64,000 bases of DNA from an uncultured Alphaproteobacteria bacterium (GTDB taxonomy: Bacteria; Pseudomonadota; Alphaproteobacteria; MPNO01; UBA2964). The notes beneath the pieces are model-generated. The model did not search any database. It was not told where the DNA came from and saw nothing but the letters and a program-made list of their open reading frames with translations. Below, piece by piece: positions 8,746 to 17,518 of the stretch. The translations under genes and the position numbers were made by a program. The DNA lies in contig OX638326.1 of assembly GCA_951812775.1 (NCBI GenBank), forward strand, positions 2,677,391-2,741,390, written 5' to 3'. Position 1 is the stretch's first letter, and each line of letters begins with the position of its first letter.

Positions 8746-9739
8746 ATTCTGGAATGGCCGCCAAGTGCTCGTGACAGGGGCCGACGGATTTATCGGCAGC
8801 CATTTAGTCGAGCGACTGGTCTCCGAGGGCGCCAATGTTAGGGCGTTCACATTTTACAATTCCTGGAACAGTATTGGATGGCTGTCCGACATCTCCCAAC
8901 AATCTCTCAAAAACATTGAAATTGTATCTGGAGACATCCGCGACGATGGATGCGTCGCAGATGCTTGTCAGCGTTGCGAAATCATTTTTCACCTCTCAAG
9001 TCTGATCGCTATCCCCTATAGCTATAAAGCGACGAGGGCCTACGTAGACACGAACGTCGTCGGGGCCTTGAATGTCCTGCAGGCCGGTAGGCAATCGGAT
9101 AGTCTGGAGAGAATTATCCATACCTCGACATCAGAGGTATACGGCACTGCACAATTCGTTCCGATTTCGGAAGACCACCCACTGTCCGGTCAATCACCCT
9201 ATTCAGCATCCAAAATTGGTGCAGATATGATCGCAGAAAGTTTTTATCGGTCTTTCGATATGCCTGTTGTCACCGCCCGACCTTTCAATACGTTCGGGCC
9301 ACGCCAAACTGCCCGAGCAGTAATACCAACAATTGCCGCGCAGCTTCTGTTTGGTTGCAAAGAATTGACATTAGGGGCGCTGACCCCAACCCGGGATTTT
9401 AATTTTGTTACCGATACTGCGGGAGGGCTCATTGCCTTGGGGTCTTGCAAGGAGGCAGAGGGGCAAGTCGTGAATATCGGCACTGGAGAGGAGTGGTCAA
9501 TCGAACAGACCGCAAGATTGCTTATGCAGGTTTGCGAAAATGAGGTTGAAATTAAATCTCATGTGGAACGAAAAAGACCAGAAAAAAGTGAGGTCAATCG
9601 TCTGTTAGCCGACGCCGACCGTCTTAAGTCATTAACCGGATGGGCGCCTCAGGTAAAATTTAAAGATGGCTTGGAGATAACGGCAAGCTGGATACGCGAA
9701 AACCTTCAACATTTCGATCCTGATCGGTACACAATTTGA
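8735..9739 (+). CDS. legB: NAD-dependent 4,6-dehydratase (LegB-like)
   Basis: A 334-residue extended SDR with VTGADGFIGSHLVE at the N-terminus, a FTFYNSWNSIGWL segment that closely follows the LegB pattern, a STSEVYG strand and the catalytic YSASK. LegB removes water from an NDP-GlcNAc (GDP in Campylobacter) to give the 4-keto-6-deoxy intermediate for legionaminic acid. The start is one of two consecutive ATGs at 8735/8738; the longer frame back to 8660 overlaps the previous gene by 86 bp and has no family similarity. Its stop overlaps the next start as TTGA. The matching LegC aminotransferase is not seen in the window. Confidence 0.85.
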   Translation: MMDKFWNGRQVLVTGADGFIGSHLVERLVSEGANVRAFTFYNSWNSIGWLSDISQQSLKNIEIVSGDIRDDGCVADACQRCEIIFHLSSLIAIPYSYKATRAYVDTNVVGALNVLQAGRQSDSLERIIHTSTSEVYGTAQFVPISEDHPLSGQSPYSASKIGADMIAESFYRSFDMPVVTARPFNTFGPRQTARAVIPTIAAQLLFGCKELTLGALTPTRDFNFVTDTAGGLIALGSCKEAEGQVVNIGTGEEWSIEQTARLLMQVCENEVEIKSHVERKRPEKSEVNRLLADADRLKSLTGWAPQVKFKDGLEITASWIRENLQHFDPDRYTI

Positions 9740-11313
9740 GAATATTTTTCACAACTCAGTCAAATGGGCTGAGCATGTTCGATGGATTGGCAACAACTCT
9801 TGGTCAACACACGGATATCGAACTGACAGGATTCACCGTCGCAGATCGCTGGTCATATCATCAATGGCTGAAAAATAATCCAGGCTTTGAATCTGCGGGG
9901 CATTTCCTCGTTAAAGAATGGGAGATCACAGCCAACCCAAACAGGCCACCTGACCTTGATCGTCTATCGCTCTTTGAAAAACAATTGTCATGGACTGATG
10001 GAGCTGGACCCGGTGTTTTTGGCGCTATCGTCGCAGACCGCCGCCTCCTGATGGGCCCAGACTGCACATATACCCAGGATTATCGCCGTCGTTTTTCAGA
10101 TGACCAACTGCTCTGCATCCTCGAAAGAGCTTGCATCGCGATGGAAAAAGCATTCGATACCATCAAACCTGATTTGGTCGTCGGGTTTGTATGCAACAGT
10201 CTGTTGGAGTATTTGGGGTTTTTGTTCGCGCGTGCACGCGGCATTCGATTCCTTAATTTAAGAACATCCCGAATCGAAAATCGGATTCTATTGTCTGATA
10301 GTCATAGAGACCCGGCTCCAGAAGTTGCCAAAACATATGCCAACGCTGCTTCGATCAGCACCACCGGAATGGCCCAGGCGAAACAACTCATCCAAAATGC
10401 GCGAAGCGTTACTGCTAAGTATGAAGGTGTCGTTTCTCCTTCAAGCAACCCGGCCCGAAAGATTTCCATACCCCGCAATCCCCTTACAGCAGCCCTTCGT
10501 TTCTCACGCTCGTTATCAGAATACCGATCCAGTGGTGCCGCGGCAGACAACCATTGCCCCGGACTTATTCGACCCCTTTGGTTTGGGGCGGTACGCAACC
10601 CTATTCTCGCCCGTAGAACCCAAAGAATGCTGCGGGACCACTATGTTACCTCGGCGGATCTTGCCGAGAGGCGTTACGCTGTATTTCCGCTCCATACGGA
10701 GCCGGAGATTTCACTGACACTTTATGGACGCCCATATTTGAATCAGGTTGAAGTTGTAAGAGCTATCGCTCTTAGCCTCCCCTCCGACATGATACTGGTC
10801 ATCAAGGAGCATCCCTGGATGGTCGGGAAACGGTCTTTGGGCATGTATAAAAAATTCCTGAACATTCCGCGTGTTCGTCTCGCCGCTCCGGAGCTTAATC
10901 TCCGGGATCTTATTGCAAAATCCTCATTGGTCACTTTACTGACTGGGTCCTCAGGTCTCGAAGCTAGCATTCTGGAACGGCCCGTTGTCACTTTAGGACC
11001 CAACATGGTCACACTCCTGCCGGATTCAATGGCGGTTCGTTGCCGGGATTTAACCGAGTTACCAGAAACAATTTCCAATTTGCTCAATAAGCACAAGCAT
11101 AATGAGGCTGCATTGGAACGCCTATACGCAGCGATTGTCGAAAATACGACGGAGATTAATTTGTATTCTGGCCTGCTGGGTCGGACCGACTCCTATTCTA
11201 CCGAAGAACGGAGTAGGGACACCGACCTGAGCAACCTTGCGACATTTTTATTAAAGCGGGCAAAACAATCCTTTGCAAAGGTCCCCGAGGAATACGAAGT
11301 CGGTTCTTGGTAG
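9736..11313 (+). CDS. Putative capsule-type glycosyltransferase, unrecognised family
   Basis: A 525-residue cytoplasmic-looking protein. The start is TTG at 9736, overlapping the legB stop as TTGA. The C-terminal third has FPLHTEPEISL, VIKEHPWM and TLLTGSSGLEASILERPVV, a pattern of capsule-synthesis transferases of the KpsS/KpsC-like and GT-B type, with a putative nucleotide-sugar site in the last domain. It follows the nonulosonate block directly, so it could be the CMP-nonulosonate transferase, but that is inference. It has no signal peptide and no clear membrane segment. The N-terminal half is not recognisable. Confidence 0.6.
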   Translation: MRIFFTTQSNGLSMFDGLATTLGQHTDIELTGFTVADRWSYHQWLKNNPGFESAGHFLVKEWEITANPNRPPDLDRLSLFEKQLSWTDGAGPGVFGAIVADRRLLMGPDCTYTQDYRRRFSDDQLLCILERACIAMEKAFDTIKPDLVVGFVCNSLLEYLGFLFARARGIRFLNLRTSRIENRILLSDSHRDPAPEVAKTYANAASISTTGMAQAKQLIQNARSVTAKYEGVVSPSSNPARKISIPRNPLTAALRFSRSLSEYRSSGAAADNHCPGLIRPLWFGAVRNPILARRTQRMLRDHYVTSADLAERRYAVFPLHTEPEISLTLYGRPYLNQVEVVRAIALSLPSDMILVIKEHPWMVGKRSLGMYKKFLNIPRVRLAAPELNLRDLIAKSSLVTLLTGSSGLEASILERPVVTLGPNMVTLLPDSMAVRCRDLTELPETISNLLNKHKHNEAALERLYAAIVENTTEINLYSGLLGRTDSYSTEERSRDTDLSNLATFLLKRAKQSFAKVPEEYEVGSW

Positions 11314-12428
11314 ACATCGCCTATATCGTGCCAAGCCGTATTCCGGGCAATGCGGCAAATGCTATTCACACAATGAAGATGGCTCAGGCATTGTTGGAGC
11401 TGGATCCCGACCTTCTTGCTGTTACCGCTCGGGGGGCTGCAAACTATTCGGCGCAAGAAATTAAATCGTTCTATGGACTCGCGACTAATCCTGAAATCAT
11501 CAGATTTCCAGCCGGTGGTCGATTGGGTATACACAAGTTTAATTTGCGAGCCGCATTTCTTGCGCGGAGGAAAGGCGCAAAACGCGTTTTGAGCAGATCA
11601 ATCGGTGCCGCTGCCCTCACCACAAGACTAAAAATTCCCACCATTTATGAATGCCATGCACCGCCACAAGGATTTGAAAGAAAATATTGGAGCATTCTTT
11701 TTAATTCTAAAGACTTCCGACGACTCGTCGTCATTTCAAATGCCTTGCGTGAAGTGATGTTCGAAACCTTTCCTGAAACAGCTGACATTGATGTCGTCGT
11801 CGCCCACGACGGTGTAGATCTTGACCGCTTCGAAAACATCAAAGATGCCCAGTCCGCCAAGCAGAAGGCAGGACGGAATCCGGAACAGCTGGTCGCAGGG
11901 TATGCAGGTCATCTTTATGCGGGACGGGGGATTGAACTCATTCTCACTTGCGCTCAATCATTAGCTGATTGGAAATTCGTGATAGCGGGTGGAACAGATG
12001 AAGATGTCCAAAACTACACAAGCCAGGCAATTCAACGAGGACTAAACAACGTAGAATTTTGGGGATTTGTGCCAAACGGCGATCTAGCAGAAAGATTAGC
12101 GATCGCCGATGTCTTGTTGATGCCTTACCAAAAAAGCGTCGCGGTGAGCGGTGGAAAACCCGACACCGCTCAGTGGATGAGCCCGCTCAAGATGTTTGAG
12201 TATATGGCGATGAAAAGAGCGATCATTGCCAGTGACCTGCCGGTGTTGCGAGAAGTTCTCAATAATCAAACGGCAGTGATTGTCGAACCTGACGACGCTA
12301 CAGAATGGATCCAGGCCCTTTCAATGCTTGAAATCGAATCTAATCGCACCCGGTATTCAGAGACTGCCGCTAAATTGGCGGTGGACTATGATTGGCGGAA
12401 CAGGGCGAAACAGATACTAAATTTATAA
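11307..12428 (+). CDS. Glycosyltransferase family 4
   Basis: A 373-residue GT-B fold transferase. The N-terminus (IAYIVPSRIPGNAANAIHTMKMA) and the C-terminal donor site (PLKMFEYMAMKRAIIASDLPVLREVL) match GT4 enzymes, with the EX7E-like glutamates in the latter. The TTG start at 11307 lies 7 bp before the end of the preceding gene. It adds a sugar to a growing lipid-linked oligosaccharide on the cytoplasmic face. Donor and linkage cannot be told from sequence. Confidence 0.82.
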   Translation: MVDIAYIVPSRIPGNAANAIHTMKMAQALLELDPDLLAVTARGAANYSAQEIKSFYGLATNPEIIRFPAGGRLGIHKFNLRAAFLARRKGAKRVLSRSIGAAALTTRLKIPTIYECHAPPQGFERKYWSILFNSKDFRRLVVISNALREVMFETFPETADIDVVVAHDGVDLDRFENIKDAQSAKQKAGRNPEQLVAGYAGHLYAGRGIELILTCAQSLADWKFVIAGGTDEDVQNYTSQAIQRGLNNVEFWGFVPNGDLAERLAIADVLLMPYQKSVAVSGGKPDTAQWMSPLKMFEYMAMKRAIIASDLPVLREVLNNQTAVIVEPDDATEWIQALSMLEIESNRTRYSETAAKLAVDYDWRNRAKQILNL

Positions 12429-12499
12429 AAACGATCAATACCCCTTGATTCAAATCGGTTCTTTCGAGATAGAAACCGTATCGCCCGAAACGTAGAAAA

Positions 12500-13642
12500 A
12501 TGCAGCCAATTTCATTTCTAGACCTCGCCGCCCAAAAGGAAAAGATTGCGCCCGACCTTGAAAGTCGAATGGCCGCCGTGCTGTCCCATCACCGCTATAT
12601 TCTGGGGCCAGAAGTTCAGGAACTTGAAGAAATTTTAGCACGTCGGGCCGGCATGAAACACGCTGTAACCTGCTCAAGCGGAACCGATGCGCTTTTACTG
12701 GCGCTGATGGCTCAAAACATCGGCCCCGGAGATGCGATTTTCACGACACCTTTTACCTTTGTCGCAACAGCGGAGGTCGTCGAACTGCTCGGGGCTACAC
12801 CGGTTTTTGCAGATATCGAGCCGGATAGTTTCAATATTTGTAGCAAAGCACTTGCTGCACAAATTGATCGGGTCAACAAAGAAAGTGATTTAACGCCCAA
12901 AGGTGTAATCGCGGTCGATCTATTCGGCCTCCCCGCAAACTATGCTTCAATTAACGACCTTGCCGCACAGCACAATTTATTTGTCATCGCTGATGCCGCT
13001 CAATCCTATGGTGGAAGTTTGAACCAAAAGCCGGTCGGCGGTCTTGCAGGAATTTCAGCGACATCCTTCTTCCCGGCCAAACCATTAGGCTGCTACGGCG
13101 ATGGCGGTGCGGTATTTACGGACGATGACGAGATTGCCAATGCGTTTACCTCCATCCGGATGCATGGCAAAGGGACGGACAAGTACGACAATGTCCGACA
13201 CGGTTTAAATGCTCGCTTGGATACACTGCAGGCTGCAGTACTCCTCGCGAAGCTGCCTATTTTTGACGAAGAAATTGCCGCCAGAAATCGAATGGCAAAA
13301 GCTTATACAGACGGCCTTCACAACGTCGTTGCAACGCCCGTTGTTCCGGCAAATGCGGTCAGCGCATGGGCACAATATTCGATCCTCGTAGAGAATCGTG
13401 ACCAAGTCGCCGCAATCTTGAAGGAAGCAGGCGTACCGACAGCAATATACTATCCCAAGCCGCTTCATCTTCAGACCGCATATGCCAGTCATGGCCATAG
13501 TGTTGGTGATTTTCCGGTTTCTGAGAACGCAAGTGATCGTATCTTGAGTTTGCCGGTACATCCCTATCTCGATGACGAACAGGTTTCTTTCGTCATCGAT
13601 GCGGTTTGCGATGCTTGCTCCAAGACAAAGTCAGCTATTTGA
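12500..13642 (+). CDS. wbpE: PLP aminotransferase of the WbpE type (DegT/DnrJ/EryC1/StrS)
   Basis: A 380-residue sugar aminotransferase. The N-terminus (SFLDLAAQKEKIAPDLE, GPEVQELEE) follows the WbpE pattern, CSSGTDALLLAL binds the cofactor phosphate, DAAQSYGG carries the PLP-ring aspartate, and K194 in FFPAKPLGCYGDGG is the Schiff-base lysine. WbpE aminates UDP-3-keto-GlcNAcA with glutamate to make UDP-GlcNAc(3NH2)A. The next gene encodes the WbpB and WbpD steps and the following one WbpI, which fixes the pathway. It is the first gene after a 71-bp gap; its stop overlaps the next start (TTGA). Confidence 0.88.
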   Translation: MQPISFLDLAAQKEKIAPDLESRMAAVLSHHRYILGPEVQELEEILARRAGMKHAVTCSSGTDALLLALMAQNIGPGDAIFTTPFTFVATAEVVELLGATPVFADIEPDSFNICSKALAAQIDRVNKESDLTPKGVIAVDLFGLPANYASINDLAAQHNLFVIADAAQSYGGSLNQKPVGGLAGISATSFFPAKPLGCYGDGGAVFTDDDEIANAFTSIRMHGKGTDKYDNVRHGLNARLDTLQAAVLLAKLPIFDEEIAARNRMAKAYTDGLHNVVATPVVPANAVSAWAQYSILVENRDQVAAILKEAGVPTAIYYPKPLHLQTAYASHGHSVGDFPVSENASDRILSLPVHPYLDDEQVSFVIDAVCDACSKTKSAI

Positions 13643-15219
13643 CGAACCCGTCCAAAATAGCCGTCATCGGTGCCGGTTACTGGGGGCGCAATCTGGTCAG
13701 AAACATGCATGCCCTTGGTGCATTGCACACGATCAGCGATGCCAGCCCGAAAATCCACACGCAAATGGCCGAACAATATTCGGGTGTCCAGCTCGTCTCC
13801 GACGCCGCAGAGGTATTAGAAAACCCAGAAATTGATGCGGTTGTGATCGCGACACCAGCAATGACCCATTTCGACCTGGTCCAAGACGCCTTGCGGGAGG
13901 GCAAAGATGTTATGGTTGAGAAGCCGCTATGTCTTCACGCTACTGATGGCGCGAAGCTGGTCGAACTTGCAAAAGAAACCGGCCGAATTCTCATGGTTGG
14001 TCATTTGCTGTGGTATCACCCCGCTGTCTTGAAATTACGGGAATTAATTGTCGGCGGTGAACTGGGTTCGCTTCGATACATCTCCTCTAACCGCCTCAAT
14101 ATGGGCAAGCTGCGACGCGAAGAAAACGTCCTTTGGTCTTTCGCCCCGCATGATATTTCGATCATACAAGGGCTCGTTGGCGAACAGCCCGAGTTTGTAC
14201 GTGCCTCTGGCGGCGCCTTCCTCGATCAATCCGTTGCGGACGTCACTTTAACTGAACTGACATTCTCCAGCGGCATCCGCGGATTCGTATTCGTTTCCTG
14301 GCTGCACCCCTTTAAGGAACAAAAGCTGGTCGTGGTTGGCGAACGGCAGATGGCAGTGTTCGATGACCGGTTGGATTGGGAAGACAAGCTACGCCTTTAT
14401 CCGCATGACGTCACCTGGGGCAACGGTATTCCGGAAGCAAAGCCAGCGGATGCCCTACCAGTACCCCTTGAGGCAGCGGAACCCCTTCGAAATGAATGCG
14501 AGCATTTTTTGGACTGCGTGAAAACACGTAGCACACCGCGGACAGATGGCGTTGAAGCATTGGCGGTGCTGGATACATTGGAAAGAGCGGAAATGTCGTT
14601 ACAGAAATCTTCTGCAAACCTTCAACAGCCCGATGGGGGGTCTATTCATGAGACCGCCGTTATTGACGATGGAGCTACGATAGGAGCGGGGACACGTATT
14701 TGGCACTTTAGCCATATTTTGGGTGAAACCAGTATCGGCGAGAATTGTACGATCGGGCAAAACGTCATGATCGGGCCGCGCGTCAATATCGGAAAGGGCT
14801 GCAAAATCCAGAACAACGTTTCAATTTATGAAGGCGTAACGTTGAAGGATGACGTATTTTGCGGGCCAAGCTGCGTTTTTACCAATGTCAATAATCCTCG
14901 AGCGAATGTCCCTCGCCGCGACGAGTTTAGAGAAACCGTCGTCCATGAGGGCGCCAGCATTGGGGCGAATGCAACAATCGTCTGCGGTCATGACCTCGGC
15001 GCCTATGCCTTTGTAGGAGCCGGCGCGGTTATCACTAAAGATGTCCCAAATAACGCATTGGTCGTTGGCAACCCGGCAGAGCGGATCGGCTGGATGTGTG
15101 ATTGCGGGGAACGACTCCCCGAGGATCTGATCTGTAAGAGCTGCAGTACGTCATATTCCGAGATCAACGGAACCCTCAAGAAATCATCTTGGATAGCTGA
15201 CCGTTTTCACATTGAGTAA
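13639..15219 (+). CDS. Fused WbpB-type dehydrogenase and WbpD-type N-acetyltransferase
   Basis: A 526-residue two-domain protein. Residues 1 to about 325 are a Gfo/Idh/MocA dehydrogenase (AVIGAGYWGRNLVRNM, VEKPLCLHA) of the WbpB/WlbA kind, which oxidises UDP-GlcNAcA at C3. Residues about 330-500 form a left-handed beta-helix of hexapeptide repeats (IGAGTRIWHFSHILGETSIG) of the WbpD/WlbB kind, which acetylates the 3-amino group. A short tail holds CxC ... CxxC, a possible zinc knuckle. The two are separate genes in Pseudomonas and Bordetella. The start is TTG at 13639, overlapping the wbpE stop as TTGA; an upstream TTG at 13606 is less likely. Fusion would put steps two and four of the route in one protein. 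Confidence 0.88.
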   Translation: MTNPSKIAVIGAGYWGRNLVRNMHALGALHTISDASPKIHTQMAEQYSGVQLVSDAAEVLENPEIDAVVIATPAMTHFDLVQDALREGKDVMVEKPLCLHATDGAKLVELAKETGRILMVGHLLWYHPAVLKLRELIVGGELGSLRYISSNRLNMGKLRREENVLWSFAPHDISIIQGLVGEQPEFVRASGGAFLDQSVADVTLTELTFSSGIRGFVFVSWLHPFKEQKLVVVGERQMAVFDDRLDWEDKLRLYPHDVTWGNGIPEAKPADALPVPLEAAEPLRNECEHFLDCVKTRSTPRTDGVEALAVLDTLERAEMSLQKSSANLQQPDGGSIHETAVIDDGATIGAGTRIWHFSHILGETSIGENCTIGQNVMIGPRVNIGKGCKIQNNVSIYEGVTLKDDVFCGPSCVFTNVNNPRANVPRRDEFRETVVHEGASIGANATIVCGHDLGAYAFVGAGAVITKDVPNNALVVGNPAERIGWMCDCGERLPEDLICKSCSTSYSEINGTLKKSSWIADRFHIE

Positions 15220-16312
15220 AGATTTTTATACGCACGTCGTCGGCGCGCGACCCCAATTCATCAAACTGGATCCGGTCGTTCGCGCAATGTCGGACCAAGG
15301 TTTAAATTCACGGATTGTCCATACCGGTCAGCATTACGACCGCGCAATGTCGCAGTCTTTCTTTGATGACCTTGGGATTCCAACACCTGATACCAACCTT
15401 GAGGTTGGGTCCGGTCACCACGGTGCCCAAACTGCAAAAATGCTGGTGGCACTGGAAAAGGATTTTGAGAATCACAGACCCCAGATGGTGGTGATCTATG
15501 GTGACACTAACTCTACATTATCCGCTGCAATCGCGGCCGCTAAATTAAATACCCCTATTGCCCATATTGAAGCGGGCATTCGTGCAGATGATTTCAGAAT
15601 GCCGGAAGAGATTAATAGAGTCGCTGCCGACAGATTATCCACCCTGCTCTTCGCGCCATCTCAAAGTGCAGCGACCGAAATGCAGCAGGAAGGTATTGAC
15701 CAAGAACATATTTTTGTCGTCGGTGATGTAATGTACGACGTCGCCATCCGTTTCAGGGAACGCGCAAAGAACGATAGTCGAATTCTTGCGACAGAGAATT
15801 TAGTCAAAAACGGTTATGTCCTGGCGACAATTCATCGTGCAGAGAATACAGACAACAAAGAAGTCCTGCAGATTCTAATCGATGCATTGGCGAATGTCGC
15901 AAAAACCATCCCTGTCATTCTTCCGATCCATCCCAGAACCTTAGCTGCGTTAAAAAAATTTGATTTGGAAGAGGCTGCAAAGGGATCGCTTCAGCTCATT
16001 GAGCCGGTCAATTATCCCGATATGGCGCATTTGACGGCCAATGCTCGAGTGATCGCAAGCGATTCTGGTGGTGTTCCCAAAGAAGCATATTTTCACAATG
16101 TTAATTCGGTGATTCTCAGAGAAGACGCTCTTTGGGGTGAGTTGGTTGAGCTTGGCTGGGCCCGGCTGGCACCACCCACATCAGTGGCCAGCGTCGCAAG
16201 AATCATTGAAGAAAGTCTCGACTCTCCACCGGGGCAGGAAGCCTACCCTTATGGTAAGGGCGACGCCGCACCTAAAATCGCCACGGCCCTGAAAAACTGG
16301 TCGAATGGGTAA
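15212..16312 (+). CDS. wbpI: UDP-sugar 2-epimerase of the WecB/WbpI family
   Basis: A 366-residue non-hydrolysing 2-epimerase: VVGARPQFIKLDPVV at the N-terminus, TGQHYD, YGDTNST, AHIEAGIR, MPEEINR, and SDSGGVPKEA near the C-terminus. After the WbpE/WbpB-WbpD pair the expected reaction is conversion of UDP-GlcNAc(3NAc)A to UDP-ManNAc(3NAc)A (WbpI). A plain UDP-GlcNAc 2-epimerase (WecB) is the alternative. The start is TTG, 8 bp inside the end of the fusion gene. Confidence 0.85.
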   Translation: MSKDFYTHVVGARPQFIKLDPVVRAMSDQGLNSRIVHTGQHYDRAMSQSFFDDLGIPTPDTNLEVGSGHHGAQTAKMLVALEKDFENHRPQMVVIYGDTNSTLSAAIAAAKLNTPIAHIEAGIRADDFRMPEEINRVAADRLSTLLFAPSQSAATEMQQEGIDQEHIFVVGDVMYDVAIRFRERAKNDSRILATENLVKNGYVLATIHRAENTDNKEVLQILIDALANVAKTIPVILPIHPRTLAALKKFDLEEAAKGSLQLIEPVNYPDMAHLTANARVIASDSGGVPKEAYFHNVNSVILREDALWGELVELGWARLAPPTSVASVARIIEESLDSPPGQEAYPYGKGDAAPKIATALKNWSNG

Positions 16313-16327
16313 CAACGGCAAAACACG

Positions 16328-17518
16328 ATGAAAATCGTCCATGTCGTAGACTATCTCATGCCCACCATGGGCTATCAGGAATTCCTGCTCCCCAAATGGA
16401 ATGCTCGTCACGGACACGATGTCTACATTCTCACGTCTGACCGTTATGCCAATGTCCCGAGCTACAGCAAAACATTTGAACCGTTTTTAGGGCCACGCAT
16501 GCGGGGCACCGGCTCCGAAACAATCGAAGGAGTCAAAGTACATCGGCTTCCCATTCGGGGGGAGTTTCAGGGAAGAGTTTGGATGGCTGGGTTGACCAAA
16601 CAGCTTTCAGCACTGGAACCAGATGCCGTATTTGTTCACGGAACAGGGTGCCCGGCCTCCTTTACGATCGCTGCATGGTGTCGCCGCAATCAAACCGCGC
16701 TCGTAATGGACAACCATATGACGTTCTCCTCGGTCCGGGAGGGTGTCGCGGCCAAACTCTACTATATGGCGCTGAGATATTTGACACGGTCGCGCTTGAT
16801 GCCAGCGACATATCGGTTTCTGGGTGTCGCGCAGGAATGTTGCGATTTTCTATATAAAAAACAATGTATTACGCTTGACAGAATAGAGCTTCTGCCGCTC
16901 GGAATAGATACGGATCTTTTGGCGCCAAAACCAGATGCCCGAGAGAAGTTTCTGCACCAATGCGGATTGCCCGACGACGCTCTGATCGTAATGCAAACCG
17001 GCAAAATTACCCCCGATAAGGGCGCTGACTTGCTGACCGATGCCATGGCACCTCTGATGGCCGACAACCCGCGGCTTCACCTTATCCTCGTTGGCGCGGG
17101 ACCGGATGATTATCGGGAAAAAGTGGTCCGAGCGATAAACGAACATCAAGTCGAAAGTCAGTTTCATGTTCTGCCGTTTGTTACAACATCTGATCTGGCG
17201 ACCTACTTTTCCGCGGCCGATATCTGCGTATTTGCAAGGGCAGCATCTTTGAGTTGCCTGGAAGCCGCCGCTTGCGGAAAACCCGTTCTGATGACTGATA
17301 TGCCCATCGGGAAATGGCGTGCTGAAAAAGGGGCAGGTCAGACGTTCCGTGACGGTGACGCCAGCGATCTTCGATCAAAGATCAAGAGCCTGATTGAGTC
17401 TCCAGAGCATCGCGCCGATTTGGGCGCCGCCGCGCGGTCCAGTATTCAGGAACACTTTTCCTATGATCGCGTCGCCCGTCAATCAGAAGAAATTTTGATC
17501 GCGGCAAAAGGGAAATGA
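16328..17518 (+). CDS. Glycosyltransferase family 4
   Basis: A 396-residue GT-B transferase with the acceptor-domain start IVHVVDYLMPTMGYQEF, the donor-domain strand MQTGKITPDKGADLL and FARAASLSCLEAAACGKPVL, the GT4 sugar-nucleotide site. It follows wbpI by 15 bp, so a role in transferring the mannuronic-acid derivative is possible. ATG start; the end overlaps the next gene as ATGA. Confidence 0.82.
   Translation: MKIVHVVDYLMPTMGYQEFLLPKWNARHGHDVYILTSDRYANVPSYSKTFEPFLGPRMRGTGSETIEGVKVHRLPIRGEFQGRVWMAGLTKQLSALEPDAVFVHGTGCPASFTIAAWCRRNQTALVMDNHMTFSSVREGVAAKLYYMALRYLTRSRLMPATYRFLGVAQECCDFLYKKQCITLDRIELLPLGIDTDLLAPKPDAREKFLHQCGLPDDALIVMQTGKITPDKGADLLTDAMAPLMADNPRLHLILVGAGPDDYREKVVRAINEHQVESQFHVLPFVTTSDLATYFSAADICVFARAASLSCLEAAACGKPVLMTDMPIGKWRAEKGAGQTFRDGDASDLRSKIKSLIESPEHRADLGAAARSSIQEHFSYDRVARQSEEILIAAKGK

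Noticed and set aside
13606..13638. Longer N-terminus for the WbpB-WbpD fusion
   Set aside because: The added residues are not family-like, and TTG 13639 forms the TTGA coupling seen elsewhere in the cluster.
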